Shown here in pieces: positions 1 to 8,907 of a DNA stretch of 64,000 bases (its first letter is position 1; each line of letters starts with the position of its first letter). Under the pieces are notes generated by a model that was not told the origin of the DNA, searched no databases, and saw only the letters and a list, made by a program, of their open reading frames with translations. The DNA is from Rhodocytophaga rosea (GTDB lineage: Bacteria > Bacteroidota > Bacteroidia > Cytophagales > 172606-1): positions 3,552,501 through 3,616,500 of the forward strand of contig NZ_CP048222.1 of NCBI RefSeq assembly GCF_010119975.1, read 5' to 3'. The position numbers were made by a program, and so were the translations under genes.

Positions 1-1
1 C

Positions 2-235
2 TTTTCCATGATTTCCTTGTTTGCCCTGCGGAAAAAGGCTCCACAATTACCTCGACCATTTAAAGTACCTGTATATCCCTGGTTTCCTGGTATTGCTCTG
101 ATATTAGCTGGTATCGCCTTACTTGCCATGTGTGTGTATAATCTGAACCTGGCTGTTATTTACCTGAGTATGCTGGCACTGGCCTATATTGGATTCCGTT
201 TTGTGAGTAAAAAGGAATTGAAGGTGTATAAGTAA
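2..235 (+). CDS. APC-family amino acid/amine permease, C-terminal end (partial)
   Basis: The reading frame is open from the left edge of the window, so this is only the last 77 codons of a longer gene. What is visible is a short charged loop with a proline-rich segment (PQLPRPFKVPVYPW), then two hydrophobic helices and a basic tail. A loop of the 'RPFKVPxYP' type just before the last two membrane helices is typical of the amino acid-polyamine-organocation (APC) transporter family, inner membrane. It lies 380 bases upstream of a gamma-glutamylation gene set on the same strand, so it may import the amine or amino alcohol that those enzymes process. That link is inference from position. The substrate cannot be read from this fragment. 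Confidence 0.75.
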   Translation, partial: FSMISLFALRKKAPQLPRPFKVPVYPWFPGIALILAGIALLAMCVYNLNLAVIYLSMLALAYIGFRFVSKKELKVYK

Positions 236-239
236 CTGT

Positions 240-430
240 CTGGAACCTGGATTTATCGGATTTGGGGATTTTTATGGTTAAGGATTGAATAGCTGAATGT
301 TACATTGTTGAATGGTTGAATTATATCAATCTATTTGTAAAACTAAGTATTGTATTTCATCCTACTAAGACCCATACATAATAGAGTTAAAATCCGGATA
401 ATCCTTTAATCTGATAAATCCAGGTTCCAG
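240..430. repeat. MITE-like element: 23-bp inverted repeats around about 145 bp
   Basis: Positions 240-262 and 408-430 are inverted copies of each other with 22 of 23 bases matching, including an uninterrupted 18-bp arm ending in GGTTCCAG/CTGGAACC. The enclosed DNA has no open reading frame of note and holds short TTGAAT-type repeats near 285-325. The size and terminal inverted repeats fit a miniature mobile or REP-like intergenic element, placed between the permease and the ligase gene. No target-site duplication is obvious. It fills most of the 380-base gap before the next gene. Confidence 0.45.
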
Positions 431-615
431 ACTAAATCAATTGCCATATCTTAACAGCATACTATTGCAGGCAAAGTATACCACTTTCCGGATTTGAAAA
501 CATTGTAATCTTTAACTCCCGCTATTTTTTAACCTACTTTATTTTTTTGTTATCTGCGGGATTTTTTTCAACTTACCTGCCATCGATTTAGCACATTTTC
601 CAAAAGCCTTACTCT

Positions 616-1971
616 ATGACGATTGATCAAATTCTGGAATTTGTCCGGAAACATCCACTGGCAAAAGTAAAACTGGCAGTGACTGATATAGATGGCATCT
701 TACGGGGTAAATATATTTCTGCGGAAAAATTTGCTGGCGTGGCAGAGAGCAACCTGGGTTTTTGTGATGTAGTTTTCGGTTGGGATGCAGGTGATGTGGC
801 GTACGACAATGTAAAACTAACCGGATGGCACACTGGCTACCCCGATGCTTCTGCTCAGCTTGATTTAAGCACCTTCCGGAAGATTCCTTGGGAGCAGGAG
901 GTCCCCTTTTTCCTGGGTGAGTTCATAGATAGTCAGGGCAAGCCAGCTTATTTTTGTCCGCGGCAATTATTAAAAAGAATAAAGAATGACACGGAAAAGG
1001 AAGGATACAAGGCGTATTTTTCACAGGAATTTGAGTGGTTTAACTTCCGGGAAACGCCCAACACCCTGCAAGATAAAAACTACCGGAATGCCACACCGCT
1101 AACCCCTGGAATGTTTGGCTATTCTATTTTACGAACTACTCTTGAAAATCCCTTTTTTACTGATTTATTTGAGCTGTTACGTCAATTCAATGTTCCGCTG
1201 GAAGGATTGCATACGGAAACTGGCCCAGGGGTTTACGAAGCAGCCATTACGTATTGTGATATATTGGAAGCGGCAGACAGAGCTGTGTTATTTAAAACAA
1301 GCGTAAAAGAAATAGCCTATAAGCATGGCATTATAGCCACCTTTATGGCGAAAATAGATGAAAATTTACCCGGATGCAGCGGCCATGTGCATCAGAGCAT
1401 CTGGGATAAAGATTCAAAGCATAATCTTTTTTATGAGGAGGCCGCTCCCCATAAAATGAGCAAATTTATGGAAAGCTACATTGCCGGGCAGTTATACTGC
1501 TTACCTCATATTTTACCTATGTATGCACCTACAGTAAACAGTTATAAACGCTTGGTGCAAGGAGCCTGGGCACCTACCACACTTACCTGGGCAATAGATA
1601 ACCGGACTGTAGCACTCCGGGCGTTACCAGCCAGCAGTAAATCAACCCGGCTAGAAACGCGTGTGGTAGGCTCGGATTGTAACCCTTATTTAGCGATGGC
1701 CGCTTGCCTGGCTTCAGGTTTATATGGCGTACGGAATGGCTTGTCTTTACAGGAAGCAACGATAGGAAATGGGTATCAGGACAATTCTCATGGGTTACTC
1801 CCTGGAAATCTACAGGAAGCTACTGCCAGAATGAAAGAGTCCGCTATTGCAAAAGAATTACTGGGCGAGTCGTTTGTTGAACATTTCTGTCTCACCCGTG
1901 AATGGGAATGGCGGCAGTATGCCAAAGTTGTAACAGACTGGGAACTCAAGCGCTATCTGGAAATCATTTAG
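616..1971 (+). CDS. Glutamine-synthetase-family gamma-glutamyl-amine/amino-alcohol ligase
   Basis: A 451-residue protein of the glutamine synthetase fold, which joins glutamate to an amine using ATP. The N-terminal beta-grasp part begins with VKLAVTDIDGILRGK (about 18-32). The catalytic part shows E201 and E208 in ETGPGVYE, the metal/ATP motif SGHVHQS (255-261), the NSYKRL segment and the RLETR arginine/glutamate cluster near the end. Length and divergence match the PuuA/GlnA-like ligases rather than housekeeping GlnA. It is followed on the same strand by an Fe-alcohol dehydrogenase, a gamma-glutamyl hydrolase and an aldehyde dehydrogenase, so its likely job is to glutamylate an amino alcohol or amine before oxidation. 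Ethanolamine ligases of this family are known (Streptomyces GlnA4). The substrate here is inferred. There is no clear Shine-Dalgarno site, as is usual in this phylum. Confidence 0.85.
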   Translation: MTIDQILEFVRKHPLAKVKLAVTDIDGILRGKYISAEKFAGVAESNLGFCDVVFGWDAGDVAYDNVKLTGWHTGYPDASAQLDLSTFRKIPWEQEVPFFLGEFIDSQGKPAYFCPRQLLKRIKNDTEKEGYKAYFSQEFEWFNFRETPNTLQDKNYRNATPLTPGMFGYSILRTTLENPFFTDLFELLRQFNVPLEGLHTETGPGVYEAAITYCDILEAADRAVLFKTSVKEIAYKHGIIATFMAKIDENLPGCSGHVHQSIWDKDSKHNLFYEEAAPHKMSKFMESYIAGQLYCLPHILPMYAPTVNSYKRLVQGAWAPTTLTWAIDNRTVALRALPASSKSTRLETRVVGSDCNPYLAMAACLASGLYGVRNGLSLQEATIGNGYQDNSHGLLPGNLQEATARMKESAIAKELLGESFVEHFCLTREWEWRQYAKVVTDWELKRYLEII

Positions 1972-2127
1972 GAATAAAAAACTTTGATTGCAGCGAAATT
2001 TGATAAATAAGGTTTTCTTATCTTTAGCCCTCCAAGCTGTGTATTTAACCAGTTGCGTATGGGCACCCAATAGACTATATTTTTTATATACTACCACCTA
2101 ATTATCAGCAATTCAGCACCTCTAGAT

Positions 2128-3276
2128 ATGACCTTTGATAAAATATACCAATATAATTTTCCTACTACGATTCGCTTTGGAGCCGGGGCAAGCCAGGAAC
2201 TAAGTGATTATTTGAAGAACCAGGGCTTAACAAGGCCGCTGGTGGTAACAGATCCGGTGGTGGGAGAATTGCCTTTTCTTAAAACGATACTAAAGCAACT
2301 GATAGATAAAGGGCTCTCTCCGGAAGTATTTAAAGATATACACAAAAATCCGGTGAAATCTGATGTATACAAAGGCACAGAAGTATGGGACCAGACAAAT
2401 TGTGATTGTGTGGTGGGTATTGGTGGAGGTGCTGCATTAGATGTAGCACGGGCTATTTTGCTTAGGATTAACCACCGGGAAGATTTATTTAAATACGACG
2501 ACTTAATCGGAGGCGATGTATACGTAACCAATGATGTCCCCCACTTTGTAACAATTCCTACGACTTCAGGCACAGGAAGTGAAGTAGGCCGGAGTGCCAT
2601 TATTTCGGATGATGAAACCAAGCAGAAGCGTATTTTATTTTCACCCAAGCTGCTTGCTAAAATTGTATTTGCCGACCCGTTGCTTACGATGGAATTGCCT
2701 GCCTTTATTACAGCAGCTACAGGCATGGATGCACTCACGCATAATATGGAAGCTTTTCTGGCAAAAATGCCGCACCCGATCTGTGAAGGAATTGCACTGG
2801 AAGGAATTACCCTCATTAAAGATTCTCTGGCAAAAGCGGTAAACAAGCCGGATGTGGAATCACGAAGCAAAATGTTGCTGGGTTCTATGATGGGCGCTAT
2901 TGCCTTTCAGAAAGGTTTAGGTGTGGTACACTCCCTGGCGCATCCGCTATCCTCTCTGCTGGATACGCATCATGGACTGGCTAATGCAGTAAACATCCCA
3001 TATGGAATGGAATTTAATATAGCAGGGTTTGAAGATAAATTCAGAAGAATAGCACGTACGCTTGAACTGAAAGAGGAAACAGGCAGGGCAGTCGTAGCGT
3101 ATTTGTTTGAGTTGAATTCCCAGATTGGCATTCCGCATAAGCTCCAGGAAATTGGCGTAAAATCTGAACATATCGAAACCTTAGCTGACCTGGCTATTGC
3201 CGATTTTGCACATCCGAATAATCCAAAGCCTGTTTCCAGAGAAGACTTCAAACAATTATACCTGAAAGCACTGTAA
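2128..3276 (+). CDS. Iron-containing alcohol dehydrogenase
   Basis: A 382-residue group III (Fe-dependent) alcohol dehydrogenase, NAD(P)-linked and cytoplasmic. The nucleotide-binding GGGAALDVAR motif lies at about 97-106, followed by TIPTTSGTGSEV at about 141-152. The metal ligands are all present by alignment to the family pattern: D201 and H205 in MDALTH, H268 in VVHSLAH and H282 in THHG, with H272 as the conserved catalytic histidine. It sits 156 bases after the ligase and 48 bases before the glutamyl hydrolase. In the classical putrescine (Puu) route this slot is filled by the flavin oxidase PuuB. An alcohol dehydrogenase here suggests that the glutamylated substrate carries a hydroxyl group, that is, an amino alcohol. 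The substrate is inference; the family call is firm. Confidence 0.88.
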   Translation: MTFDKIYQYNFPTTIRFGAGASQELSDYLKNQGLTRPLVVTDPVVGELPFLKTILKQLIDKGLSPEVFKDIHKNPVKSDVYKGTEVWDQTNCDCVVGIGGGAALDVARAILLRINHREDLFKYDDLIGGDVYVTNDVPHFVTIPTTSGTGSEVGRSAIISDDETKQKRILFSPKLLAKIVFADPLLTMELPAFITAATGMDALTHNMEAFLAKMPHPICEGIALEGITLIKDSLAKAVNKPDVESRSKMLLGSMMGAIAFQKGLGVVHSLAHPLSSLLDTHHGLANAVNIPYGMEFNIAGFEDKFRRIARTLELKEETGRAVVAYLFELNSQIGIPHKLQEIGVKSEHIETLADLAIADFAHPNNPKPVSREDFKQLYLKAL

Positions 3277-3324
3277 GATTAGCCATTCGTTCGCTTCATT
3301 GGTCAATATTTTTTGTGAATTTTC

Positions 3325-4026
3325 ATGAATAAAATCAATATAGGGGTTACTGATTGCAGCAAGTATGAGAACTATGCCCGTTGGATACAAGCCTATGGAA
3401 CCGAGGTAGCTATAATAAAACTAAGCGAAAAAATAAACAATGTAGCAGATGCCCAGCGGTGCCATGGTGTGGTTTTCACTGGGGGAGAAGATGTGCATCC
3501 GCGGTTGTATGGCAAGCCAGAATATATATCTTTTTGCCATCAGGATGATATAAACGAACCCCGGGACGAATTTGAGTTAAAGGTAATGGAGTATACCGAA
3601 CATAACCATATCCCTGTACTGGGTATTTGCCGGGGTTTGCAAGTATTCAATGTTTTTAAGGGAGGCACTCTTATTCCGGATATTCCTGCATGGGGGAAAC
3701 CCACACATGCGAAATTGCCTGACGGTTCCGACCGCTATCATCCAATCAACGTTGTTTCCGGCGCATGGCTCGAAAAATTAGTTGCACAAACCAAAGGAGA
3801 TACCAACAGTAACCATCACCAGTCTATAGACCGCATGGGCAATGGTTTGGTAGCAAGTGCCTTTACGGAAGATGGTATTGTAGAAGCAGCCGACAGAAAA
3901 GAGGCGGACGGAAAAGGTTTTCTGTGCCTGGTACAATGGCATCCCGAGCGGATGAACGATCAGCAAAATCCTTTTGTATACAACATACGGGAAGCATTTA
4001 TAAAAGCAGCCAATGCTTTGGTATAA
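3325..4026 (+). CDS. PuuD-like gamma-glutamyl hydrolase (class I glutamine amidotransferase fold)
   Basis: A 233-residue peptidase C26/class I amidotransferase-like hydrolase. The nucleophile is C102 in LGICRGLQ, and the catalytic partners H206 and E208 lie in QWHPE. The oxyanion-side FTGGEDVHP segment (about 51-59) and NHHQSI (about 165) are also typical of the PuuD group, which cleaves the gamma-glutamyl bond of gamma-glutamyl-GABA. In this operon it should release glutamate and the oxidised amino acid at the end of the pathway (for ethanolamine, glycine). Start ATG at 3325, with 11 bases between its stop and the aldehyde dehydrogenase start, so the two are almost certainly co-transcribed. 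The exact product hydrolysed is not shown by sequence. Confidence 0.85.
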   Translation: MNKINIGVTDCSKYENYARWIQAYGTEVAIIKLSEKINNVADAQRCHGVVFTGGEDVHPRLYGKPEYISFCHQDDINEPRDEFELKVMEYTEHNHIPVLGICRGLQVFNVFKGGTLIPDIPAWGKPTHAKLPDGSDRYHPINVVSGAWLEKLVAQTKGDTNSNHHQSIDRMGNGLVASAFTEDGIVEAADRKEADGKGFLCLVQWHPERMNDQQNPFVYNIREAFIKAANALV

Positions 4027-4037
4027 AAATCAGATAT

Positions 4038-5411
4038 ATGCATGTAATTAATCCGGCAACAGAAGCAATCATTGCCACACTTCAGGAAGATACAGCCTCT
4101 TCTTTACAGGAAAAATTTCAACGGCTCAAAAAAGCACAAAAATCATGGGCACAACAGCCAGTACAAGAGCGGACTTCTATTCTTAAAAAATTCAGCAGCC
4201 TGCTCACAGAAAACATAGAACACCTGGCAAGTGTACTTACTTCCGAAGTAGGCAAGCCTTTGCAACAGTCCCGGAACGAAATTAAAGGCGCTATTACACG
4301 CATTGGGTGGCTCACAGATAATGGAGAAAAATACTTGTCACACGAATGGATGACACAGGAAGAAGGTCTTGGAGAGCAAATAGCCTACGAACCACTAGGT
4401 GTCATCTGCAATATATCAGCCTGGAATTATCCCTATCTGGTGGGGGTAAATGTATTCATCCCGGCATTGCTGGCTGGAAATGGCGTCCTCTATAAGCCTT
4501 CAGAATATGCCGCACTCACAGGTTTGGAAATAGAAAAATTGCTAAAGTCAGCAGGTGTTCCGGATGAAGTATTTCAGGTGGCTATTGGTGCAGCTCCGGT
4601 TGGAGAAGTCCTGCTGGATATGCCATTTGACGGGTATTTTTTTACTGGCTCCTACCGCACCGGAAAATATATTTATGAAAGAGTAGCACCTAAAATGGTT
4701 CCCTGCCAACTGGAACTCGGTGGCAAAGATCCATTATATGTGGCAGATGATGTAGAAGATATAAAATCTGTAGCGGCTGGCACGGCAGATGGCGCCTTCT
4801 ATAATAATGGACAAAGTTGCTGTGCTGTGGAACGCATCTATGTACATGAGTCTATCTATGACCGGTATGTAGAGGAGTTTGTAAAAGAAGTAAAATCTTA
4901 TAAAGTAGGAGTGCCGACAGAAGAAGGGGTCTATGTAGGTCCGCTCACCAGAAAAGACCAGGTAAAAGTACTGGAAAACCAGATAAAAGATGCCGTTGGA
5001 AAAGGTGCCAGCCTTCTTACAGGTGGGAAACCTATGCAGAAAAATGGGTTTTATTTTGAACCCACCGTTCTAACCAATGTAAATCATCAGATGCAAGTGA
5101 TGCAGGAGGAGTCGTTTGGACCCATTATCGGCATTATGAAAGTAAAAGATGATCAGGAAGCATTACATCTGATGGAGGATACCAGTTATGGCCTTACAGC
5201 AGCCGTTTATAGCAAAAGCATGGAAAGGGCTGAAAATATCTTATCCAGATTAAATACCGGCACGGCTTACTGGAATTGTTGCGACCGGGTTAGTGCTGCC
5301 CTCCCCTGGAGCGGACGCAAAAATTCAGGCTTTGGCTCTACTTTATCCTATACTGGTATCCGTGCTTTTGTCCGTCCTAAAGCTTATCATCTGCGCGGGC
5401 TGAAAAAGTAA
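4038..5411 (+). CDS. NAD(P)-dependent aldehyde dehydrogenase
   Basis: A 457-residue aldehyde dehydrogenase. The longer open frame begins inside the preceding hydrolase gene; I chose ATG 4038 because the family-typical opening (INPATEAIIATL) starts there. The nucleophile is C261 in NNGQSCC and the general base is E226 in LELGGKD. The cofactor region includes the NISAWNYP segment near 135 and FFTGSYRTGK near 203. It closes the ligase/ADH/hydrolase operon and most likely oxidises the gamma-glutamyl-amino aldehyde made by the alcohol dehydrogenase to the gamma-glutamyl-amino acid. PuuC, succinate-semialdehyde and betaine-aldehyde dehydrogenases are close alternatives, and substrate choice rests on context only. 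A strong hairpin follows the gene. Confidence 0.88.
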   Translation: MHVINPATEAIIATLQEDTASSLQEKFQRLKKAQKSWAQQPVQERTSILKKFSSLLTENIEHLASVLTSEVGKPLQQSRNEIKGAITRIGWLTDNGEKYLSHEWMTQEEGLGEQIAYEPLGVICNISAWNYPYLVGVNVFIPALLAGNGVLYKPSEYAALTGLEIEKLLKSAGVPDEVFQVAIGAAPVGEVLLDMPFDGYFFTGSYRTGKYIYERVAPKMVPCQLELGGKDPLYVADDVEDIKSVAAGTADGAFYNNGQSCCAVERIYVHESIYDRYVEEFVKEVKSYKVGVPTEEGVYVGPLTRKDQVKVLENQIKDAVGKGASLLTGGKPMQKNGFYFEPTVLTNVNHQMQVMQEESFGPIIGIMKVKDDQEALHLMEDTSYGLTAAVYSKSMERAENILSRLNTGTAYWNCCDRVSAALPWSGRKNSGFGSTLSYTGIRAFVRPKAYHLRGLKK

Positions 5412-5464
5412 GATTACTCAAACTGCTTAATGCTTTGCTCGAAAAACAGATAATTAACTAAAAA

Positions 5465-5498
5465 GCTACCAGAATATCGTTTAACTTATTCTGGTAGC
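5465..5498. terminator. Bidirectional hairpin terminator
   Basis: A perfect 12-bp inverted repeat (GCTACCAGAATA at 5465-5476, its complement at 5487-5498) with a 10-base loop. It lies in the gap between two converging genes, the aldehyde dehydrogenase and the S41 protease, and is preceded by an A-run and followed by T-rich sequence, so it can stop transcription from both sides. Confidence 0.8.
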
Positions 5499-5525
5499 CC
5501 TGTTATATTACTGTTCTGTCTTATA

Positions 5526-6995
5526 TTATTGTACTATTGCCGGTAAATTCAATATCCGCTTATCAAACATATTGCTACCTCCGGCTTTACGCTCAATAGA
5601 CGAACCAGCCATAGGCAATGTACGTTCACTCACACCTAATCTAGCCGTTCGGACACCAGTAATATGGCTTAGGGTCGTATTAAGAACGGTTTCTTCCACA
5701 TCTCCTAAAGGCTTGAGATCAATGGTTTCGTTGGCTTCTATAGTTGGTGTAAATCCTGTGGTATAGTCAGATTGGCCAAGGCTGTTATAAGATTTAAACA
5801 CAATCGGCTGTAAAGCCAGTTTAAATCGTTCGGTATCATCCGTAATGGTGATAGAGCCCACGTTTTTACCTACGGTGGTAGAACCCACCGTAATTACCTC
5901 CATATATGGACGCAGCCCATTAATGATCAATTCGCTGGCTGATGCTGTATGATCAGAAGTGAGTACATAAACCCGGTTGAGGTGATTACCAATGTTCTGA
6001 GGTTTGGCTACAAAATATTCAGTACCATAATCCGCTCCATATTCTTTTTCCAGTTCTGGTGCAAGCACACTGTTCCATTCCTGACTGTAAAATACCTTAT
6101 TGGCATCAATATTTTTACCAATCAAACTAGCCAGGTTAGTAGCCGAAGAAACGTATCCACCAGGATTATATCGCAGGTCCAGAATCAGTTCATTGATTCC
6201 CTCACTTTTGAAATTACCGAAAATCTGGTCGAGTTGCTTGTCATACTGGCCGTTTTCTGTACCACTGGGCGAAGGAATAAACTGATTGTAGACTACATAC
6301 CCTATTTTCTTATCACCAACAGTGTAGGTAGAATCCAGGTATACCGGATTTTCCTGTACAACTGCCGTGCTTACATTTTTGGTCAAGTTGCCCTTCACCA
6401 GTTCATTATTCTGCCAGATTCCTAAGCCTAAAGTCTGCGAACTCTGGCCAAATAAGAGTGAATAATAATTGCTTCTATCTAATGTCTGGCCATTCACCTG
6501 GAAAACAATATCACCTCGTTTCAGTCCGGCCTGGTCAGCAGGCGAACCTGGCAACACATAAATAACCTGGGCTATTACATCGTTAGAACCCTGGCTTGCC
6601 AGATAAAAAGTATATTCAGCACCGGTAGTTTGCTCCTGTCCGCTGAGCGAAGCCTCCAGTTCCTCTGCATTTTCAGACATAAATGAAAAGCGGTCGCCGT
6701 CCGGACGGGCCGTAGCATCATACGTATAAAGCAAGGAATTAAAGAAATCTTCGGCTGACTGGCTTTTATCTGGATTAGCTGGTATTTGCTCATTCCAGTA
6801 ATAATACATCTGCATGTTCTCCAGAATCCAGTCGTTCACCGTTTGGTTTTCAGTGGTCGGAGTGGGACTTGTTTCGTCTATCTCCTTTTCACATGCACTT
6901 GCAAACAAAGTAAAGGCAAGTAAAGCAAGCCAGATACTTTTTTGATTGAAAGAATTAAAACGACGCTGTAGCGTCTGAGCATTAAGTTTTATCAT
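5526..6995 (-). CDS. S41-family C-terminal processing peptidase, lipoprotein
   Basis: A 489-residue periplasmic or outer-membrane lipoprotein. An N-terminal hydrophobic stretch ends in the lipobox FASAC (about 31-35), followed by an acidic and Thr/Pro-rich linker. A PDZ domain (about 130-215, with GSPADQAGLKRGDIVFQVNG) leads into the S41 catalytic domain. The serine/lysine dyad is S352 in HTASASE and K377 in TVGKNVGS, with the 25-residue spacing seen in CtpB-type proteases. LDLRYNPGGYV (about 272) is the conserved substrate-loop strand. Bacteroidota carry many such lipoprotein S41 enzymes with unknown substrates, probably envelope proteins. It stands alone, converging on the aldehyde dehydrogenase gene. 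Confidence 0.9.
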   Translation of the reverse strand: MIKLNAQTLQRRFNSFNQKSIWLALLAFTLFASACEKEIDETSPTPTTENQTVNDWILENMQMYYYWNEQIPANPDKSQSAEDFFNSLLYTYDATARPDGDRFSFMSENAEELEASLSGQEQTTGAEYTFYLASQGSNDVIAQVIYVLPGSPADQAGLKRGDIVFQVNGQTLDRSNYYSLLFGQSSQTLGLGIWQNNELVKGNLTKNVSTAVVQENPVYLDSTYTVGDKKIGYVVYNQFIPSPSGTENGQYDKQLDQIFGNFKSEGINELILDLRYNPGGYVSSATNLASLIGKNIDANKVFYSQEWNSVLAPELEKEYGADYGTEYFVAKPQNIGNHLNRVYVLTSDHTASASELIINGLRPYMEVITVGSTTVGKNVGSITITDDTERFKLALQPIVFKSYNSLGQSDYTTGFTPTIEANETIDLKPLGDVEETVLNTTLSHITGVRTARLGVSERTLPMAGSSIERKAGGSNMFDKRILNLPAIVQ

Positions 6996-7710
6996 ACATT
7001 TTATTAATAATAACAGGCTATGACAAAGGCTGGTTTTGTAATACTGTCATAATAACGCCTGCAATAAATTCCTGTTGTAATAACCCCAAAAAGACTATAC
7101 GAATTCCATTTTTACCTCTATAATTCTGCTTATTTTACCGACAAAAAACGGCCAGATAGGCACTATACGCATTTTTTGTATTCTATAATCTGGGTTCAGA
7201 AGGAAGAGATAAAAATTCACAATCTATGTAATAAGCCCATCGGTCGGTACAAAAAGGCTATTGGTCTAGTATAGCCGGAAATCTGGACACAAAGCTTTTG
7301 TTTTGTAGATAAATCAGTATATACAGGGGACTTGTTTCTTTATCACAAGAATATCAGCCTGGATTATAACCAATATAGAGTATGACAGTGCCATGGCTTC
7401 ACCTTCCTTATGTAAATGTTAAATATGTAGCAAGCAGGTTATATGGAAGCAACAGCCGCTTACATACGTACCGGCTACAGAAAAAAATGAAAAGTGCTCA
7501 AGCGTTTGAACCCTGGGAAATACAGAAATTGAATCAAATCAAACAGGAGCTTTTTTATCAATTAGGCCAGGAAAATCCGTAAAAAGGTTTCTGATGATGA
7601 GGCTAATTGTAGATCCATTTTATATAATTTGAATTTGATTCGTCCGAACGGTATATTAATTGTCCATTATCAGCCATTTACATGTTTCCGGCAGGTGATA
7701 CATCCCAAAA
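6996..7710. other. Intergenic region between divergent S41 peptidase and sensor kinase genes
   Basis: This 715-base gap must hold the promoters of both flanking genes. It contains one 66-codon open frame (7382-7582, plus strand, rich in K, Q and Y) with no recognisable domain, no ribosome site and no neighbour linkage. I do not call it a gene. A weak dyad (ATGACA/TGTCAT) lies near 7020-7055. No RNA gene or mobile element is visible. Confidence 0.4.
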
Positions 7711-8907
7711 ATGAGTAGCATGATTAATTCAGGTAGTCTAAGTCACGAAAAAGCATTACCCACTCCTACAGAAACCGCTGTCTCTTTCTCGCGCACAGGT
7801 TTTAGCGCTACCTCCATGCAAGTGTTAATCCACATATTAATGTGGCTTTTGCTGATTTCCCTGATCATGACGTTCCATCTGTTTTCCCGTCCGTTTGGGG
7901 CAAATAGATTGCCTTTGCCTTTTGTATATAAAACCGGATTTCTGTTTCTGCTGAATGTTGGCTTATTTTATTTCAATGCCAATTATGCTATACCCAGGCT
8001 GTTATTTAAGAAAAAATTATTCTGGTTTGTAAGTACGCTCATTATTGCTGTTATCATCGTACAAGCAGCCAATTACTGGTTTTCGAGCTTTATGCAATTA
8101 GAAGCCAGAATGGTGAGAGAATTCCGCCTTCATGCGATCCAAGGAGCCGTATTACCAGCAGCGCCGCCTTTCCCTTTGAAAATTCCTCTTAGAAACCCCG
8201 AACCCCGAATTATTGACTTATTCGCCTGGCTCAATACATTCATCATCCTTGGGGTGAGCACCAGTCTGACCGTAACTATGAAGTGGTTCAGGGATGCTGA
8301 GAATCAAAAGAATCTTGAGAAAGAACGCCTGTTTTCTGAGCTTTCTCACCTGAAAAACCAGATCAATCCTCATTTTTTCTTCAATACGCTAAACAACATT
8401 TACGCCCTTACAGAAACCAATCCGAAAGATGCGCAGGAAGCCATTTATACGCTTTCCAAAATGATGCGCTATATGCTGTATGAAACCGAGAATCACCAGG
8501 TATTGCTGAGCAAGGAGATTGATTTTATTAAGCACTATATCGAACTCATGCGGCTGCGCCTAACCGATACGGTAACAGTAGAATTCGATTACCCTTCTGA
8601 TGTAGGCTCACTTACCGTAGCTCCACTTATTTTTGTCACTTTTATTGAAAATGCATTTAAACATGGCGTGAGCTATAATGAAAAAAGCTATGTACGTACC
8701 CAACTGAAGATAGAAGACAAAGCCATTCATTTTACCGTCAGAAACCGCTTGCTTAAGCAGTCAAAAATCAGGAAACTGGAAGGCTCCGGCATTGGGCTTG
8801 TGAATGTAAAACGCAGGTTGCAATTGCTCTATCCGGAAGAACACCAGCTGCGGATAGAATCGGACCAGAATGAATATATTGTACATGTAACTCTATACCT
8901 ATCTTGA
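7711..8907 (+). CDS. LytS-type sensor histidine kinase (His_kinase family)
   Basis: A 398-residue inner-membrane kinase. Four hydrophobic helices lie at about 30-55, 68-92, 106-125 and 172-193. A linker then leads to the His_kinase (PF06580) domain with H221 in NQINPHFFFNTLNNIY, followed by an ATP-binding domain with the N-box FIENAFKHGVSY and G-box GSGIGLVNVKRRL. There is no separate sensory domain, so the membrane part probably senses the signal. The stop overlaps the TTG start of the downstream LytTR regulator by 4 bases, showing translational coupling and a cognate pair. Targets in Bacteroidota are usually unknown. Confidence 0.92.
   Translation: MSSMINSGSLSHEKALPTPTETAVSFSRTGFSATSMQVLIHILMWLLLISLIMTFHLFSRPFGANRLPLPFVYKTGFLFLLNVGLFYFNANYAIPRLLFKKKLFWFVSTLIIAVIIVQAANYWFSSFMQLEARMVREFRLHAIQGAVLPAAPPFPLKIPLRNPEPRIIDLFAWLNTFIILGVSTSLTVTMKWFRDAENQKNLEKERLFSELSHLKNQINPHFFFNTLNNIYALTETNPKDAQEAIYTLSKMMRYMLYETENHQVLLSKEIDFIKHYIELMRLRLTDTVTVEFDYPSDVGSLTVAPLIFVTFIENAFKHGVSYNEKSYVRTQLKIEDKAIHFTVRNRLLKQSKIRKLEGSGIGLVNVKRRLQLLYPEEHQLRIESDQNEYIVHVTLYLS

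Noticed and set aside
2208-2870. 220-codon open frame on the minus strand
   Set aside because: It lies wholly inside the Fe-alcohol dehydrogenase gene, whose motifs are intact on the plus strand; the antisense product is Ser/Pro/Ile-rich with no domain.
7382-7582. 66-codon open frame upstream of the sensor kinase
   Set aside because: No domain, no ribosome site and no conserved features; the size is within chance for AT-rich intergenic DNA.
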